A DNA stretch of 64,000 nt from Streptococcus mutans (GCF_006739205.1 NZ_AP019720.1:1550001-1614000), one strand, 5' to 3'; shown: positions 44,406 to 56,995, numbered from the stretch's first letter. Notes: generated by a model not told the origin, from the sequence alone. Numbers and translations are program-made.

Positions 44406-45798
44406 TCACCTCGATGCTCTCAATCACAATGTCATCTATAGGTTTATCAGCAACTCCTGTATCAACATTAGCAATATTATCAAGAGCTTCATAAGAAGCT
44501 TGATCAACTAGTTGACCAAAAACGCTATGACGGCGGTCAAGATGCGGTGTTCCTCCATTTTCGGCATAGGCTGCTGCAATTTCCTTAGGCCAACCGCCAC
44601 GTTCTAATTCTTTAGCGCTATATGGAAGATTCTGATTTTGAACAATGAAAAATTGACTCCCATTGGTATTTGGACCTGCATTGGCCATAGAAAGAGCGCC
44701 TCGAAGATTGTAAAGTTCCTCTGAAAATTCATCTTCAAAACGCTCACCATAGATGGATTCACCACCCATACCAGTACCAGTTGGATCGCCACCTTGAATC
44801 ATGAAGTCTTTAATAACACGGTGGAAAATCACACCATCATAGTAGCCATCCTTAGCTAAAGCAACAAAATTGGCTACTGTTTTTGGGGCCTGTTTAGGGA
44901 ATAATTTCACCTTTAAATCGCCATAATTCGTTTTGATAAGAGCCATAGGGGCATCATCATTAGTCACATCTAATTGTGGAAATTGTAATTCTTTTTCTAC
45001 CAAACCTAATTCCTCCAAGGCATACAAAATGCCATCTTCTTCTACATTTTTTGTAATAAAATCAGCTTTCTCTTTTAAATCACCATGACCATTGCCCATG
45101 GCAACTTTGAGACCAACATAATCAAATATTTCCATATCATTTGGTCCATCACCAAAGAAAAGAACATTTTCTGGTTTTAAATGGACTTTTTTTAGAACAT
45201 GAGCAAGTCCTGACGCTTTGGAAATACCATTCTTAATAACATCTGAAGAATTTTCATGCCAACGTACCAAACGGACATCTTCTTTCAATTCATCTGAAAG
45301 TTGTAAGCTGTCACCCACATCCTCAAAGGTCCACATATGATAAACCTCATGATTTTTATAAAAATCGGGTTCAACAGGACAAAAACCATAAACAGGGACT
45401 AGAGCCTTATCAACCAACTCTGTTCGTTTTGAAACAACAGCTTTGTCTTTACCAGCAAAACCATACTCAATACCAATTTCTTGGCACCAAACAACATATT
45501 TTTCAATAATATCTTTAGGAATTGGATCATTAGATAATTCTTCACCTTTATGATTAATCACATAGGAACCATTAATGGTGACAAAAAAATCTGGATTTAA
45601 TTGACGAATTTCTGGAACAACACCGTAAGGTGCCCTCCCTGAAGCAATACCAGTTAAAATATCCTTTTCTTGTAAGCTTTCAAAGACTTTTTTGATTGAA
45701 TCAGGCATATAACCCGTATCTTTGATGCGTAAGGTATCATCAATATCAAAAAAGACGGCTTTTATTTTTTTGGCTTTGTTTTTTATTCTAAGATCCAT
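44383..45798 (-). CDS. ppiB: bifunctional Cof-type HAD phosphatase / cyclophilin peptidyl-prolyl isomerase
   Basis: The 471-residue protein joins two domains. Residues 1-270 form a Cof-type HAD phosphatase ([51 protein letters not shown]). Residues about 285-465 form a cyclophilin ([43 protein letters not shown]). It is third in the lia operon after liaR. The fusion occurs in streptococci; why the two activities are joined is unknown. No signal peptide, so it is cytosolic. Confidence 0.92.
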   Translation of the reverse strand: MDLRIKNKAKKIKAVFFDIDDTLRIKDTGYMPDSIKKVFESLQEKDILTGIASGRAPYGVVPEIRQLNPDFFVTINGSYVINHKGEELSNDPIPKDIIEKYVVWCQEIGIEYGFAGKDKAVVSKRTELVDKALVPVYGFCPVEPDFYKNHEVYHMWTFEDVGDSLQLSDELKEDVRLVRWHENSSDVIKNGISKASGLAHVLKKVHLKPENVLFFGDGPNDMEIFDYVGLKVAMGNGHGDLKEKADFITKNVEEDGILYALEELGLVEKELQFPQLDVTNDDAPMALIKTNYGDLKVKLFPKQAPKTVANFVALAKDGYYDGVIFHRVIKDFMIQGGDPTGTGMGGESIYGERFEDEFSEELYNLRGALSMANAGPNTNGSQFFIVQNQNLPYSAKELERGGWPKEIAAAYAENGGTPHLDRRHSVFGQLVDQASYEALDNIANVDTGVADKPIDDIVIESIEVIDDENRG

Positions 45799-45841
45799 TG
45801 TTCTCCTTTTTTGAATAACCCATTTTATTATAACACAGAGT

Positions 45842-46483
45842 CTAATTTTCGTCCTGTGGCACTAAATGATGCTGAAAAGCATAGACAACGGCTTGGGTCC
45901 GATCATCAACTTGTAATTTCGATAAGATATTAGAAACATGTGTTTTGACAGTCTTCAAAGAAATGAAAAGCTCATCAGCAATCGTTTGGTTATCATAACC
46001 CTTAGCAAGTAAAGCCAAAATGTCTCGTTCACGCGCTGTTAAATCTTCATGCAAATCAGGATTATTATGATGATCCTTGATTTTCTTATCAACTTCTGTT
46101 TCAATCGCTAAATCTCCCTTAGCTACTTTTTGAATGGCATTCAAAATTTCAGCTGCACTGGAAGTTTTCAACATATAACCTTTAGCACCTGCTTCAATGA
46201 CAGGATAAATTTTTTCGTTATCTAAATAACTGGTTAAAACTAGAATTTTGGCTTCTTTCCAATCTTTTAGAAGTTCAAGAGTGGCTTCTACACCATCCAT
46301 TTCTGGCATAACCAAGTCCATGACAACAACGTCTGGTTTTAATTTTAAAGCCAAGTCAATACCTTGACGGCCATTGCTAGCCTCACCGATAACTTCTACA
46401 TTATCTTGTAAATTAAGAAAACTTTTCAAACCCAATCGAACCATTTCATGATCATCAACCAGTATAACTTTTGTTTTACTCAT
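45842..46483 (-). CDS. liaR: LiaR response regulator (NarL/VraR family)
   Basis: The 213-residue protein has a receiver domain ([14 protein letters not shown]; phospho-acceptor Asp56 in [13 protein letters not shown]; Lys in [10 protein letters not shown]) and a LuxR-type HTH ([40 protein letters not shown]). It controls envelope-stress genes in response to lipid-II-binding agents. The start at 46483 has AGGAG 6 bases upstream; an ATG two codons earlier abuts that site. It overlaps liaS by 8 bases. Confidence 0.95.
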   Translation of the reverse strand: MSKTKVILVDDHEMVRLGLKSFLNLQDNVEVIGEASNGRQGIDLALKLKPDVVVMDLVMPEMDGVEATLELLKDWKEAKILVLTSYLDNEKIYPVIEAGAKGYMLKTSSAAEILNAIQKVAKGDLAIETEVDKKIKDHHNNPDLHEDLTARERDILALLAKGYDNQTIADELFISLKTVKTHVSNILSKLQVDDRTQAVVYAFQHHLVPQDEN

Positions 46484-47480
46484 CAGCATCTCCTTTCATT
46501 ATTGGTACATGGATATCCATAACAACCCCCTTATTTTCAGCACTTAAAAACTTTACTGTCCCAGCTAAATCATTAACGCGATCTTCGATGTTTTTCAAGC
46601 CGTAACTCAAATCTCGAACGACATCCATATCAAAACCAATACCATCATCAATCATCTTCAGCTGAACTTTTGAAGAAGTTTGATACAAATAAACTTCTAG
46701 ACGACTAGCCTTGGCATGTTTAAGAGTATTGCTGATAAATTCTTGAGCAATTCGGAAAAAATTGCTTTCAATCGTTTTAGGAAGTTCCCCAATATCTTCC
46801 TTATAAACAACCTCAATATTACTCTTATCAGTTAATTCTCTAAGAATCATAGCAAGTCCTTCTGAAAGTGTCTTTCCTTCTAATTCTGTAGGACGCAAAT
46901 GCAGTAAAAGGACTCGCAAGTCATTCTGAGCATTGTTGAGCATATCTTCAATAGCTAATAATTGTGTCTGCAGTTGTTTTTTTTCCAATTGATCAAGATT
47001 ATGAGAAACACCTGACAAAATCATAGAAGAGGCAAACAGTTCTTGACTCACTGTGTCATGTAAATCTCGAGCAATGCGTTTTCTCTCCTTTTTGACAATT
47101 TCCTGACTGCTGGCAATATAGGTATTTTCCGTCTTTTGCAAATTATTAGTTAACTGCTGCATTTTACGAGAAAGGCGATTAACGTTTTTCCCTAATTCGG
47201 TATCATCTTCCTGTGTGATGGTCTGATTAAGCAGAATGCGTTTCAAATTTTGGTTGAGGTGGCGTTTGCTATTATCATCTAAAATCATCCATACCAACAG
47301 TAAAAGAAAAGTCAAGGAAATAAAGGCAGCAAGAAGCGATAAAATAAATTGCTCAAGAACAAGCCAATCAGCTAACAAACTTTTCAAATCAAGATTAAGA
47401 CTGTTAATAATGACAAAAACAATGGAAATGATGGTAACTGCCGCGTATAAAAAAATCATTAAGATCGTCTTTTTTTTCAT
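46476..47480 (-). CDS. liaS: LiaS sensor histidine kinase
   Basis: The 334-residue protein has two membrane helices (about 5-27 and 45-67) with a very short outside loop, a coiled linker, the HisKA_3 segment KERKRIARDLHDTVSQELFA with His141 as phospho-site, and an HATPase domain (EFISNTLKHAKA, DDGIGFD, YGLKNIEDR). This is the intramembrane-sensing type. Partner of LiaR, held inactive by LiaF. ATGA overlap with liaF. Confidence 0.95.
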   Translation of the reverse strand: MKKKTILMIFLYAAVTIISIVFVIINSLNLDLKSLLADWLVLEQFILSLLAAFISLTFLLLLVWMILDDNSKRHLNQNLKRILLNQTITQEDDTELGKNVNRLSRKMQQLTNNLQKTENTYIASSQEIVKKERKRIARDLHDTVSQELFASSMILSGVSHNLDQLEKKQLQTQLLAIEDMLNNAQNDLRVLLLHLRPTELEGKTLSEGLAMILRELTDKSNIEVVYKEDIGELPKTIESNFFRIAQEFISNTLKHAKASRLEVYLYQTSSKVQLKMIDDGIGFDMDVVRDLSYGLKNIEDRVNDLAGTVKFLSAENKGVVMDIHVPIMKGDADE

Positions 47481-48172
47481 ATACGTTCTACCTCCACCAA
47501 GCCCGCAATGACATTGATGATAATTTTTACAGATTTGGTTCTTCCATCTATATGATCAGACAGTCTAATTTCCTCATTGCGCAAATCATATTCTGGTGCA
47601 TCAAAAAAGCGAACATAGCCATAGATGCTGCTAACATCCAAACTAACTGAGACATCAACAGGAACTAAAATCTTGGTAGGTCCGTAAACTTTACGAATCA
47701 TGACCACATTATTTTGTTCACTTACAATGACCTGACTGAGATTAATCACATCACTTCCGCTGAGACGAATAACATTGATATCATCAAAAGCATAGGTATC
47801 TGTTTCCACATGTTCATCATTACCAATCCACTGATGTGGTTTTTTAGTCACATCTAAACCTTCTTCTTGCAAGGTTAATAAAGCGTAGCGATTCTTCTTT
47901 TTGACTTGAGCAAAATGATTAATCATAACATAAAGGATTCCAACAAGTACCGCAGCAATTGTATAAGGATTGAGCATAAAAATAAGAAAAAGTAAAAGTA
48001 AACTAGCTGTCAATAAAAAGTCATTTCGACTGCCTAAACGATAAAATCTCAAGGCTAAAAGAGTAATAACCACAATCAAGATAAAACTTGAGAGATTACT
48101 CGCCAGAATAGTCATAAAAGCTAAAGCAATTAAGATAGTTTCAACAACCAAAAAAAATTGAAATTTTCGCAT
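47477..48172 (-). CDS. liaF: LiaF membrane regulator
   Basis: The 231-residue protein has about four N-terminal helices in residues 5-90, then a soluble C-terminal domain (GNDEHVETDTYAFDDINVIRLSGSDVINLSQVIVS, then KVYGPTKILVPVDVSVSLDVSSIYGYVRF) of the DUF2154/LiaF type. LiaF negatively controls LiaS. The ATG at 48172 has GAAGGAAG ahead, and an in-frame upstream extension of 41 codons lacks a good ribosome-binding site. A TACAAT hexamer about 40 bases upstream may be the -10. Confidence 0.93.
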   Translation of the reverse strand: MRKFQFFLVVETILIALAFMTILASNLSSFILIVVITLLALRFYRLGSRNDFLLTASLLLLFLIFMLNPYTIAAVLVGILYVMINHFAQVKKKNRYALLTLQEEGLDVTKKPHQWIGNDEHVETDTYAFDDINVIRLSGSDVINLSQVIVSEQNNVVMIRKVYGPTKILVPVDVSVSLDVSSIYGYVRFFDAPEYDLRNEEIRLSDHIDGRTKSVKIIINVIAGLVEVERI

Positions 48173-48558
48173 AAGGCTTCCTTCAGTTCTACAATTATTA
48201 GTCATTGTATCAAAATTTAGGATAAATTTCACCCCTTGATCTAGACCAGATAACACTAAAGATAAAGAGAATTTTTCAAATATCAAAGACGCCATAGCTT
48301 AGTTATCATACATCAATCTTATACAGTCTTAATCCTAGACGGATACAAGTTTGATAACAAAAAAGTTATCTCTTCAAACAAGGAGGCTGAGGCAAGAACC
48401 TTAAACTTATAAATATAATAACTACAACATATGAGTATATCTGCATTAGATAACATTATTATCAACAGATCATAAACATAACTTGAATTGACATGATGAC
48501 CTAATAACATCATATAATTAACCGCCTATATCATTCAATAGTTCGAGCCATGATATAT
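48173..48558. other. intergenic tract upstream of liaF
   Basis: About 385 bases between the pknB terminator and liaF. Possible -10 TACAAT lies near the liaF leader. No further gene, RNA or clear LiaR box was recognised; a short minus-strand frame (48513-48319) has no ribosome-binding site. Confidence 0.4.
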
Positions 48559-48598
48559 AAAAACAAGGATTGAGAAGATTCTTCTCAGTCCTTGTTTT
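48559..48598 (-). terminator. terminator after pknB
   Basis: AAAACAAGGATTGAGAAG pairs with CTTCTCAGTCCTTGTTTT around ATT (one G-T pair) and lies just after the pknB stop codon. Confidence 0.85.
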
Positions 48599-48612
48599 AC
48601 CTATTTCTTTAT

Positions 48613-50463
48613 TTAATGTGAAGTTGTCGTCGCACTTGAACTAGAGTCTGTCGAGGCTTCGCTTGATGTTGTTCCTTCACTGTTCGAAGATTCAGACGAC
48701 GACGAACCAGAATGAGAGCCACCTGATGTTGAAACATACAAGATAATATCATCATTAGATGACAGACTGACAGTATTACCATAATAAGGACTTTGACCGA
48801 CAACGAGTGACGAAGATGATGGTGATGAAATTTCTGATGAGTAATCGCTGGCATCATAAGCTTTTATACGGCTTGAAGAAATCCCCATAGCTGTTAAAGT
48901 ACTGACAGCCTCTTCATAAGTAGAATTTTTAAGATTTGGCATAGTGACTTTGACAACCTTGAGAGTTATTTTTTTATCACTGCTAGGATGATAGGTCTTT
49001 CCGGGTTTTGGTGATTGACCGATAACAGTTCCACCACTGTAGTCATCAGATGAAACTTCCTTAAGAACAATACTGTCCCTAGAAACACCATAATTATTAG
49101 TCAAATTATCAATAGCATCCTTGTAGTCTTGACCGGTATAGTCCTCCATCTTAAATCCCTTAGCACTAGCTACAAAAATATCAACACTAGAACCTTCACG
49201 TTTTTTACTGCCTGCACTTGGATTAGTTCTTACGACCTTTCCAGCACCAACGTTATCATCCTCAATTTTTTGAACGTCACCCACCTTAAGACCCGATTTT
49301 CTAATAATCATCTTGGCCGTTGATAATTTATCTCCTGAAACGTCAGGAACTGAAACAGTACTCGGTTTTGTCAGAACCAGGTAGGTCAAAACAGCAATAC
49401 CAATGGCAACTAATATAAAGAAGATTTTAAAGAAACGAGCTAAAAAATGTCTTTTTTTCTTAGGCTTAGGTTGTGGTTTGGTTTTAGGCTTAGATTTATG
49501 ATCTACTTTATCCTGATTGGAAGTTTTATTTTTTAAGGACTGAGCAGCTAAAGAGTTTGCTGCTGCCTGTTCCAGTTTTGGTAGTGGTTTTGTATCTGAA
49601 GCATCACTGAAAACAAGCTTTCTTTCACGGCTGCGATTCGGCTGCAGAGACGTTCTTAAATCCTGCAACATCTCCTGCGTTGAATGATAGCGGTCCGTTA
49701 ATCGTTTAGCTGTTGCTTTAATAACAACATTTTCAAGAGCTTGAGGGACATTTTTATTCTCAGCAATAATAGATGGTAAAGGCTTTTGAAAATGCTGCAA
49801 AGCAATTGTAACAGCACTATCGCCATCATAGGGAATATGCCCTGTCAGCATTTCAAAAAGCATAATCCCCATTGCATAGATATCACTTTGAACAGTAGCC
49901 TTAGAACCACGCGCCTGTTCAGGAGATAAGTAATGTACTGAACCCAGCATTGAATTGGTTTGGGTCAAACTCGTTTCAGCAAAAGCCACAGCAATACCAA
50001 AGTCTGTTACTTTAGCCGTTCCATCTTTGGTCAGTAAAACATTTTGAGGTTTTAAATCCCGATGAATAATACCCTTTTGGTGGGCAAGAGTCATAGCAGA
50101 AAGAACCTCTTTCATGATTCTAATGACTTCAGCATTTGATAAAGGAGCGTGATCTTGAATGTATTTCTTCAAGTCGGCGCCATCAACATATTCCATTGCA
50201 AGGAATTGCTGACCGTCTTCTTCTCCAATGTCACGAATGGCTACAATATTAGGATGATTAAGTTCTGCCATGGCACGTGCTTCCCGCTGAAAACGTGTCA
50301 CAGCAACCTGATCTGTCTGATAATTCGTACGTAGAACCTTAATGGCCACTTCCTCATTATCTAAAATCAAATCATTAGCTAAATAAACATCCGCCATCCC
50401 ACCTCGTCCGATAGACTGGAGAATCCGATAACGACCAGCAAATAATTTGCCAATCTGAATCAT
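48613..50463 (-). CDS. pknB: Ser/Thr protein kinase PknB (StkP) with PASTA domains
   Basis: The 616-residue protein has the kinase domain at 1-275 ([26 protein letters not shown] in [23 protein letters not shown]), a basic linker, a membrane helix (about 345-366) and three PASTA repeats outside (starting [18 protein letters not shown], then [15 protein letters not shown], then [15 protein letters not shown]), ending in a Ser-rich tail. It senses peptidoglycan and controls division and competence. ATGA overlap with pppL. Confidence 0.96.
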   Translation of the reverse strand: MIQIGKLFAGRYRILQSIGRGGMADVYLANDLILDNEEVAIKVLRTNYQTDQVAVTRFQREARAMAELNHPNIVAIRDIGEEDGQQFLAMEYVDGADLKKYIQDHAPLSNAEVIRIMKEVLSAMTLAHQKGIIHRDLKPQNVLLTKDGTAKVTDFGIAVAFAETSLTQTNSMLGSVHYLSPEQARGSKATVQSDIYAMGIMLFEMLTGHIPYDGDSAVTIALQHFQKPLPSIIAENKNVPQALENVVIKATAKRLTDRYHSTQEMLQDLRTSLQPNRSRERKLVFSDASDTKPLPKLEQAAANSLAAQSLKNKTSNQDKVDHKSKPKTKPQPKPKKKRHFLARFFKIFFILVAIGIAVLTYLVLTKPSTVSVPDVSGDKLSTAKMIIRKSGLKVGDVQKIEDDNVGAGKVVRTNPSAGSKKREGSSVDIFVASAKGFKMEDYTGQDYKDAIDNLTNNYGVSRDSIVLKEVSSDDYSGGTVIGQSPKPGKTYHPSSDKKITLKVVKVTMPNLKNSTYEEAVSTLTAMGISSSRIKAYDASDYSSEISSPSSSSLVVGQSPYYGNTVSLSSNDDIILYVSTSGGSHSGSSSSESSNSEGTTSSEASTDSSSSATTTSH

Positions 50464-51221
50464 TGATCTCCCTCACTTTCGGCGTGAATTAAGGCTACAG
50501 TGATATTGTCAAGCCCACCTGCATCATTAGCTAATTGAATCAAATGCTTGGCTTTTTCATCTAAGTCCTTTGTTTCATCAGTTAGAACAGCAACAATAGC
50601 TTCATTCGAAATCATATTCGTCAAACCATCACTATTAACTAAAAGATAATCATTTGCTCCTAAGGTTTGAATACCAAGATCTGGTTCAACTGGACTAGCT
50701 TGTCCAATAGATTGTGTGATAATATTGTTTTGAGGGTGGCTAGCAGCCTCTTCTTCTGTTATTTGGCCAGCCTTAACTAATTCATTGACTAGAGAGTGAT
50801 CACTAGTCAATTGCGTATAAACCCCATCGTGAATTAAACTAATTCGTGAATCACCAATATGAGCAAAAAGAACATTATTTTCAATGATAACTAAGGCTTC
50901 AATAGTTGTCCCCATACCTTGAAAATCATCTGTTTGACCCAATTCATAAATCCGACGATTAACTTTTTCGATATTATTAACCAGCCAATCACGAATTTGT
51001 CCTAAGTCCGTTAAGTCTGTATTAATCCATTCGCGCCCCAAATCAGTAACGGTCATCTCACTGGCTATATTTCCAGCACGATGACCGCCCATGCCATCTG
51101 CCAATACAATCAGTGTATGCCCCGCACGATTATCAAATTTATTGATAAAATCTTGATTATTAGAACGCTTCTGTCCAATATCTGTAAAAAGGGAAATTTT
51201 CATATGCTCGTTGTCTGACAA
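50460..51221 (-). CDS. pppL: PP2C-type Ser/Thr phosphatase PppL (StpA), TTG start
   Basis: The 253-residue metal-dependent phosphatase reverses PknB phosphorylation. It has the PP2C motifs [58 protein letters not shown] and DNITVALI. The start was placed at a TTG (51221) because AGGAGG lies 6 bases upstream; the first ATG, six codons on, is too far (24 bases). It follows the rsmB stop by 20 bases. Confidence 0.93.
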   Translation of the reverse strand: MSDNEHMKISLFTDIGQKRSNNQDFINKFDNRAGHTLIVLADGMGGHRAGNIASEMTVTDLGREWINTDLTDLGQIRDWLVNNIEKVNRRIYELGQTDDFQGMGTTIEALVIIENNVLFAHIGDSRISLIHDGVYTQLTSDHSLVNELVKAGQITEEEAASHPQNNIITQSIGQASPVEPDLGIQTLGANDYLLVNSDGLTNMISNEAIVAVLTDETKDLDEKAKHLIQLANDAGGLDNITVALIHAESEGDQ

Positions 51222-51241
51222 GGTCAGCCTCCTCCTAAATC

Positions 51242-52564
51242 TTACGAAATACGCTTAACTTGGCTGATAAAAAAACCGTCTGTTAGATATTGTTCAGGTG
51301 TAATAAGAAGACAACCATCAACGACAATATCTTTCTTTTTATGATTTAATTTTACCTGTTCAAAATTTGGATGCTGTTCCAAAAATTGTTTAAGTACCAT
51401 CTGATTCTCTTCAGCAAAAATAGTACATGTGCTGTATGTTATTATACCACCTTTTTTTATAGTTTGGCAAACACTATCTAAAATCTCTAACTGAATTTTT
51501 TGTAAGCTGGTAAAATCCTTACTATCCTTATTATACTTAATATCTGGTTTACGCCTAATCAAGCCAATTCCTGAACAAGGAGCATCAACTAAAATTTTAT
51601 CAAATGTATCCTTAGCAAAGTATTTATGGACTTTTCTAGCATCTAATTTTTGCGGCTTTATATAATTGGCGGCTTTTAGACGGTCTGCATTATCTTTGAT
51701 TAATTTTAGTTTATGATCATACAAGTCAAGTGCTATAATCTGGCCTGTCGTCAAATAAGAAGCTATATGGACAGCTTTTCCTCCGGGGGCACTGCAAGCA
51801 TCTAGAACAGTCTCATTTCCTTTAATAGCTAAAGTGGGCGCTACTAACTGACTACTCTCATCTTGAATGGTGATCTTTCCCTGTTTAAATAAATCACTAT
51901 CAAAAAACTGACCTGATGCTTTGACCAGACCACAAGGTGATAAAACCGATTTTTTGGCTCCTGTTGCTTTTGCTATCACTTCTATTTGATCAGGATTAAC
52001 CACACGAATACTAGCCTTACTTCGAACTAAAAGACTTTTCAAAATGCTGATTGCCCTATCTTCACCGAATTGGCTAATCATTTTTTTAACTAGCCAAACT
52101 GGTACAGAATAGGTGATGGAATAACGTTTATTTTTTCGTTTAATGACAGTTATGTCAGGTCTTTTTTGGCGTAAAAACTGCCTTAACACAGCATTGACTA
52201 ACTTTTCAGCACCTCTATTTCTGCTTTTTGCCAGATCAACAGCTTCATTAACAATAGCATGCTGAGGAATTTTATCTAAATAAAGAATTTGATAAAGGCT
52301 AAGCATTAGTAAATAATAGATCCAAGTTTCTAATTTATTGCGATCTTCAATATAATGAGCAATATACCATTCCAAGGTAATCTTGCGAGTCAAGGTCCCA
52401 TAAACGAGCTCAGTCAGTAAGGATCTATCAGCCTGAGAAAGTTTGTGCTTGCTTAAATAGTGCCTTAAAGCGATATTGCTATAGGCAGTCTTATCAAAAA
52501 TTTCAGTTAAGACAAAAAGGGCACCACTACGTGCAGTTGGTTGCTTATTTCCCAAAATAATCAC
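51242..52564 (-). CDS. rsmB: 16S rRNA (cytosine967-C5)-methyltransferase
   Basis: The 440-residue protein (also called Sun) has an N-terminal NusB-like domain (about 10-140: [37 protein letters not shown]) and a methylase domain with [30 protein letters not shown] and the second catalytic Cys in [12 protein letters not shown]. The start is unclear: a GTG at 52564 overlaps fmt, a TTG three codons later is also possible, and no ribosome-binding site decides. Confidence 0.92.
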   Translation of the reverse strand: MIILGNKQPTARSGALFVLTEIFDKTAYSNIALRHYLSKHKLSQADRSLLTELVYGTLTRKITLEWYIAHYIEDRNKLETWIYYLLMLSLYQILYLDKIPQHAIVNEAVDLAKSRNRGAEKLVNAVLRQFLRQKRPDITVIKRKNKRYSITYSVPVWLVKKMISQFGEDRAISILKSLLVRSKASIRVVNPDQIEVIAKATGAKKSVLSPCGLVKASGQFFDSDLFKQGKITIQDESSQLVAPTLAIKGNETVLDACSAPGGKAVHIASYLTTGQIIALDLYDHKLKLIKDNADRLKAANYIKPQKLDARKVHKYFAKDTFDKILVDAPCSGIGLIRRKPDIKYNKDSKDFTSLQKIQLEILDSVCQTIKKGGIITYSTCTIFAEENQMVLKQFLEQHPNFEQVKLNHKKKDIVVDGCLLITPEQYLTDGFFISQVKRIS

Positions 52565-53480
52565 CCACTTTAAGTTTTTGACCTAGGCCGTTTAAAAAGT
52601 CAGTGATAGACATTTTAGGTTTTCCAGCAGGCTGAACCAATTTTAATGATAAAGCATCTTGGTTTGCAGCTACAATCAAAGCTTTCTTCGTTTTTTCAAT
52701 GATTTCTCCCGGATTTCCAGCCCCATTAACGACTTCAACAGCATAAATTTTAAAACGTTTACCATCAAGCAGAGTGTGAGCAACTGGCCAAGGATTCATA
52801 CCACGGACTTGATTGAAAATATCTCGGGCAGATTTGCTCCAATCAATTTTTTCTTCTTGAGAACTGATATTAGGAGAAAAAGTTGCTTGACTATCATCCT
52901 GAGCCTGTGGCTCAATTTTACCAGACAGATAGCCTGGAAGAGTCTGCAAAAGTAAGTCACGCCCAATGATAGCTAACTTTTCAAACATCGTACCAACATC
53001 ATCTGCATCCGTAATTGGTGTTGAAGCCTTTGCAATCATATCCCCAGCGTCCATCTCTTTGACCATTTCCATGATGGTTACGCCAGCTTTCTTATCTCCA
53101 TTGATAATAGCATAATGAATAGGTGCCCCACCGCGATATTTAGGAAGCAAGGATGCGTGAACGTTGACAGCAAAATCAACAGAATTAATCAATATCATTG
53201 GTAAAAATTGACCAAAGGCAGCTGTCACAATACCATCAGCACCCAAATTCATTAATTCTACCATTTCCGATGAACCTGATAACTTCTCAGGCTGATAAAC
53301 CTTTAAACCATGTTCTAAAGCAAGTTGTTTAACAGGTGTCATCTTAATTTCTTTTTTACGACCAACAGCACGATCTGGCTGTGTAACAACTGCTAAGACA
53401 TGATAATGACTGTCCTCTAGTAAACCTTTGAGAACAGTTGCTGAAAAATCAGGTGTCCCCATAAAAATTAATTTTGTCAT
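52545..53480 (-). CDS. fmt: methionyl-tRNA formyltransferase
   Basis: The 311-residue enzyme formylates initiator Met-tRNA with 10-formyl-THF. It opens [20 protein letters not shown], has [24 protein letters not shown] (the formyltransferase core with Asn-His-Asp set) and a C-terminal anticodon-side domain. GAGG lies 6 bases before the ATG at 53480. It overlaps rsmB and follows priA by 59 bases. Confidence 0.95.
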   Translation of the reverse strand: MTKLIFMGTPDFSATVLKGLLEDSHYHVLAVVTQPDRAVGRKKEIKMTPVKQLALEHGLKVYQPEKLSGSSEMVELMNLGADGIVTAAFGQFLPMILINSVDFAVNVHASLLPKYRGGAPIHYAIINGDKKAGVTIMEMVKEMDAGDMIAKASTPITDADDVGTMFEKLAIIGRDLLLQTLPGYLSGKIEPQAQDDSQATFSPNISSQEEKIDWSKSARDIFNQVRGMNPWPVAHTLLDGKRFKIYAVEVVNGAGNPGEIIEKTKKALIVAANQDALSLKLVQPAGKPKMSITDFLNGLGQKLKVGDYFGK

Positions 53481-53539
53481 TTGTAACCTCATTAGTGTGT
53501 CACCAATCTACCATAAGCACTTGGCAAGTTTAAAGTGTT

Positions 53540-55924
53540 TTACATAAAACTTTGTGGCTCATGATCAATAATCAAACGTAACTTTTTATTTTCTTTAGCT
53601 TGAGTTAAATCTAAAATATGATTTAAAACAATCTCCAACTGGTCTTCAAAACGATACTTAATGATAATTTGATAATGATAAAGATTATGCGTCCTAGCGA
53701 CAGGTTTGGGTGTTGGACCCAATATTTTAATCTTATCTGTCAGTCCTTCCTTGATCAACGTCACTATCTCATAAGATTTTTTGATAACCTCTTGCTCATC
53801 TTTATGTGATAGAGTTAAGCCAACTGTGAAATAGTAGGGTGGGTAGGAAAGTGCCTTACGAATTCTCATTTCGTAGCGATAAAAAGCTTCATAGTCCTGT
53901 TCCCTTGCCAACTGAATAGCATAATGATTAGGATTATAGGTTTGAATCAAAACCTCACCCGGTTTATTTGCACGGCCTGCGCGTCCTGCCACCTGTGTTA
54001 AAAGTTGAAAAGTACGCTCACTTGAGCGAAAATCCGGCAAATTAAGTGAAGTATCTGCATTTAATACACCAACCAAAGTAACATTAGGAAAATCAAGTCC
54101 TTTGGCAATCATTTGCGTTCCTAAAAGAATATCAGCTTCATGACGACCAAATTTCGTCAGAATCTTCTCATGCGCTCCCTTTCTTTTGGTTGTATCAACA
54201 TCCATCCGTAAAATGCGTGCTTCTGGCAAAACTTGTTTTAATTCATCATAAGCTTTTTGCGTTCCCGTTCCATAATAACGAATTTGCCGACTTTGACAAT
54301 TAGGACAGTTGTAAGGAATTCCTTTTAAAAAGCCACAATAGTGACAATTCATTGTTTTGGTATCCATGTGTAAAGTTAAGGAGATATCACAATTAGGACA
54401 GTTATCAACATAACCGCAGTCACGGCACATAATAAAACTAGAATACCCGCGACGATTAAGCATAAGAACGACCTGTTCCTTTTTTATTAGACGATCTTTA
54501 ATTTTATCTAGCAGAACAGGTGTTAAATTACTCACTTTTTGCTGACCGATATAATCACGAAAATCTACAATTTTTACCTTGGGAATGTGTGCTTGAGGAT
54601 TGGCCCTTTGACTTAGCTGCAGGAAGTTATAAACACCACGGCTGGCTCGCGCTCGGCTCTCAATAGATGGCGTCGCACTGCCTAAGACTAAAACTGCCTG
54701 ATGATATTGGGCACGCAATAGTGCCACCTCCCGCGCATGATAGCGTGGACTAGACTCTTGTTTATAAGTTGCCTCGTGCTCTTCATCAATAATGATAGCA
54801 CCAATATTTTTTAAAGGAGAGAAAATAGCTGAGCGCGCTCCAACAACAACTTTAGCTTGATTGGATTTCATTTTACGCCACTCATCGAATTTTTCACCAT
54901 CAGACAAGCCCGAATGCATGATAGCAACTTGACTGCCAAAGCGAGAAATAAAGCGACTAGTCATCTGAGGTGTTAACGAAATCTCAGGAACTAGAACAAT
55001 GGCTGTTTTACCTAATTTCAAAGTCTGATCAATAACATGGAGATAAACCTCTGTTTTTCCGCTTCCTGTAATTCCTTCAAGCAGATAAGGCTTATTAGAA
55101 GAACCAATAGCAGCTGTTATTTGCTCTACTGCTGTTTGCTGTTCTGGGTTTAAATCAAGAAAATCAGATTGAATAATATTTTCAAAATAGCTTTGGGTAC
55201 GATTCACTTCTACTTGTGAAATATTGAGAACAGCTTCTTTTATAAAATAATGAACAACCTCTCTTGAAAAAAGCCGATACAGATCCGAAAGAGGACCGGG
55301 CTGCGGATGATTAGCAAGATAATCTTTCAGTTCTTGCCGCTTTTTAGCTCGCTTATTGATAAGAAGATGAGATAACTTTTCAAGATTAACATCATAACAT
55401 TTTTGCGTTTTAATTGTCTTTCTATCCTTGGCTAAATATTCTATATCAATTTTACCAGCCTGTATCAAGCTTAAACTTTTAGTCTGTATTTCTTGATTCA
55501 GTTGCGAAAAATTTATCTGTTTTTTACCAGCAAAAATTAAGGCCTTTTCTTCCTGAGATAGCCCTTTTTTAGGTTTCAGCAAACGATCATAATTAGAATT
55601 TAAGAGATTTGGAATCATTGATTTCAAAATAGAAATCTTATAAGAAAAAACCGTTTTACGCATTTGATCTGCTAATTCCAACTGCTCCTGATTAAGCACC
55701 GGTTCCACATCTAAAACGTCAATAATTGTTTTTAAATGCTGAGCTGATCCACTATCTACACTTACTACAAACCCTTGTAATAATCGATTTCCTTTACCAA
55801 AAGGAACATGAACACGTGAACCTGCTGTAATCACTGATAATAATGCCTCTGGAATTTTATAAGAAAAGGGCTTATCTGTTTGCATTAAGGGCACATCTAC
55901 AATGACCTTTGCAATTTTTGTCAT
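53540..55924 (-). CDS. priA: primosomal replication restart helicase PriA
   Basis: The 794-residue protein has the N-terminal 3'-DNA-binding domain (AKVIVDVPLMQTDKPFSYKIPE, HVPFGKGNRLLQGFV), Walker A LLEGITGSGKTEVYLH, DEEH box (IIIDEEHEATYKQ), and a zinc-binding insert with eight Cys (CRDCGYVDNCPNC, CHYCGF, CPNC), then helicase motif QVAGRAGRANKPG. It restarts stalled replication forks. In operon with rpoZ upstream and fmt downstream. Confidence 0.96.
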   Translation of the reverse strand: MTKIAKVIVDVPLMQTDKPFSYKIPEALLSVITAGSRVHVPFGKGNRLLQGFVVSVDSGSAQHLKTIIDVLDVEPVLNQEQLELADQMRKTVFSYKISILKSMIPNLLNSNYDRLLKPKKGLSQEEKALIFAGKKQINFSQLNQEIQTKSLSLIQAGKIDIEYLAKDRKTIKTQKCYDVNLEKLSHLLINKRAKKRQELKDYLANHPQPGPLSDLYRLFSREVVHYFIKEAVLNISQVEVNRTQSYFENIIQSDFLDLNPEQQTAVEQITAAIGSSNKPYLLEGITGSGKTEVYLHVIDQTLKLGKTAIVLVPEISLTPQMTSRFISRFGSQVAIMHSGLSDGEKFDEWRKMKSNQAKVVVGARSAIFSPLKNIGAIIIDEEHEATYKQESSPRYHAREVALLRAQYHQAVLVLGSATPSIESRARASRGVYNFLQLSQRANPQAHIPKVKIVDFRDYIGQQKVSNLTPVLLDKIKDRLIKKEQVVLMLNRRGYSSFIMCRDCGYVDNCPNCDISLTLHMDTKTMNCHYCGFLKGIPYNCPNCQSRQIRYYGTGTQKAYDELKQVLPEARILRMDVDTTKRKGAHEKILTKFGRHEADILLGTQMIAKGLDFPNVTLVGVLNADTSLNLPDFRSSERTFQLLTQVAGRAGRANKPGEVLIQTYNPNHYAIQLAREQDYEAFYRYEMRIRKALSYPPYYFTVGLTLSHKDEQEVIKKSYEIVTLIKEGLTDKIKILGPTPKPVARTHNLYHYQIIIKYRFEDQLEIVLNHILDLTQAKENKKLRLIIDHEPQSFM

Positions 55925-55965
55925 AGCTTACCTCAATATGAAAAAATCTAAGATTGATGCCAACC

Positions 55966-56283
55966 TTAGATTTTCTCACCTTCTTCTTCCTTCTCTTTTG
56001 CAATTTGTTCTTTAATTTTGCGTTCTTCCTCTTCTTTCGCAATACGTTCAGCTTCAGCTCTAGCTCTCACAGCTGCACGTTTAGCTTCTGGATCAGGGTG
56101 AATAACGACATTACCTGCTTCAATCTCTTCAAGTGCTTGAAGAGTTGGCTTAACTGATGTGAAGGCTTGAGTTGGGGTTGCTCCAGATTCAAGTTCATGT
56201 GCACGTTTAGCTTGTAAAATAACCAGCGAATATTTTGATGGTACCTTATCCAACAAGGTATCAATTGATGGTTTTAACATCAT
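55966..56283 (-). CDS. rpoZ: RNA polymerase omega subunit
   Basis: The 105-residue protein has the omega core [33 protein letters not shown] and an extended charged tail ([22 protein letters not shown]...). It helps assemble the RNA polymerase beta' subunit. Two adjacent ATGs leave the start uncertain by one codon. It lies between gmk and priA. Confidence 0.93.
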   Translation of the reverse strand: MMLKPSIDTLLDKVPSKYSLVILQAKRAHELESGATPTQAFTSVKPTLQALEEIEAGNVVIHPDPEAKRAAVRARAEAERIAKEEEERKIKEQIAKEKEEEGEKI

Positions 56284-56306
56284 AAAAGTTTTATCTCTTT
56301 TCTAAT

Positions 56307-56995
<689 letters not shown>

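Noticed and set aside
48319..48513. 64-codon minus-strand frame upstream of liaF
   Set aside because: No ribosome-binding site and no recognisable protein features.
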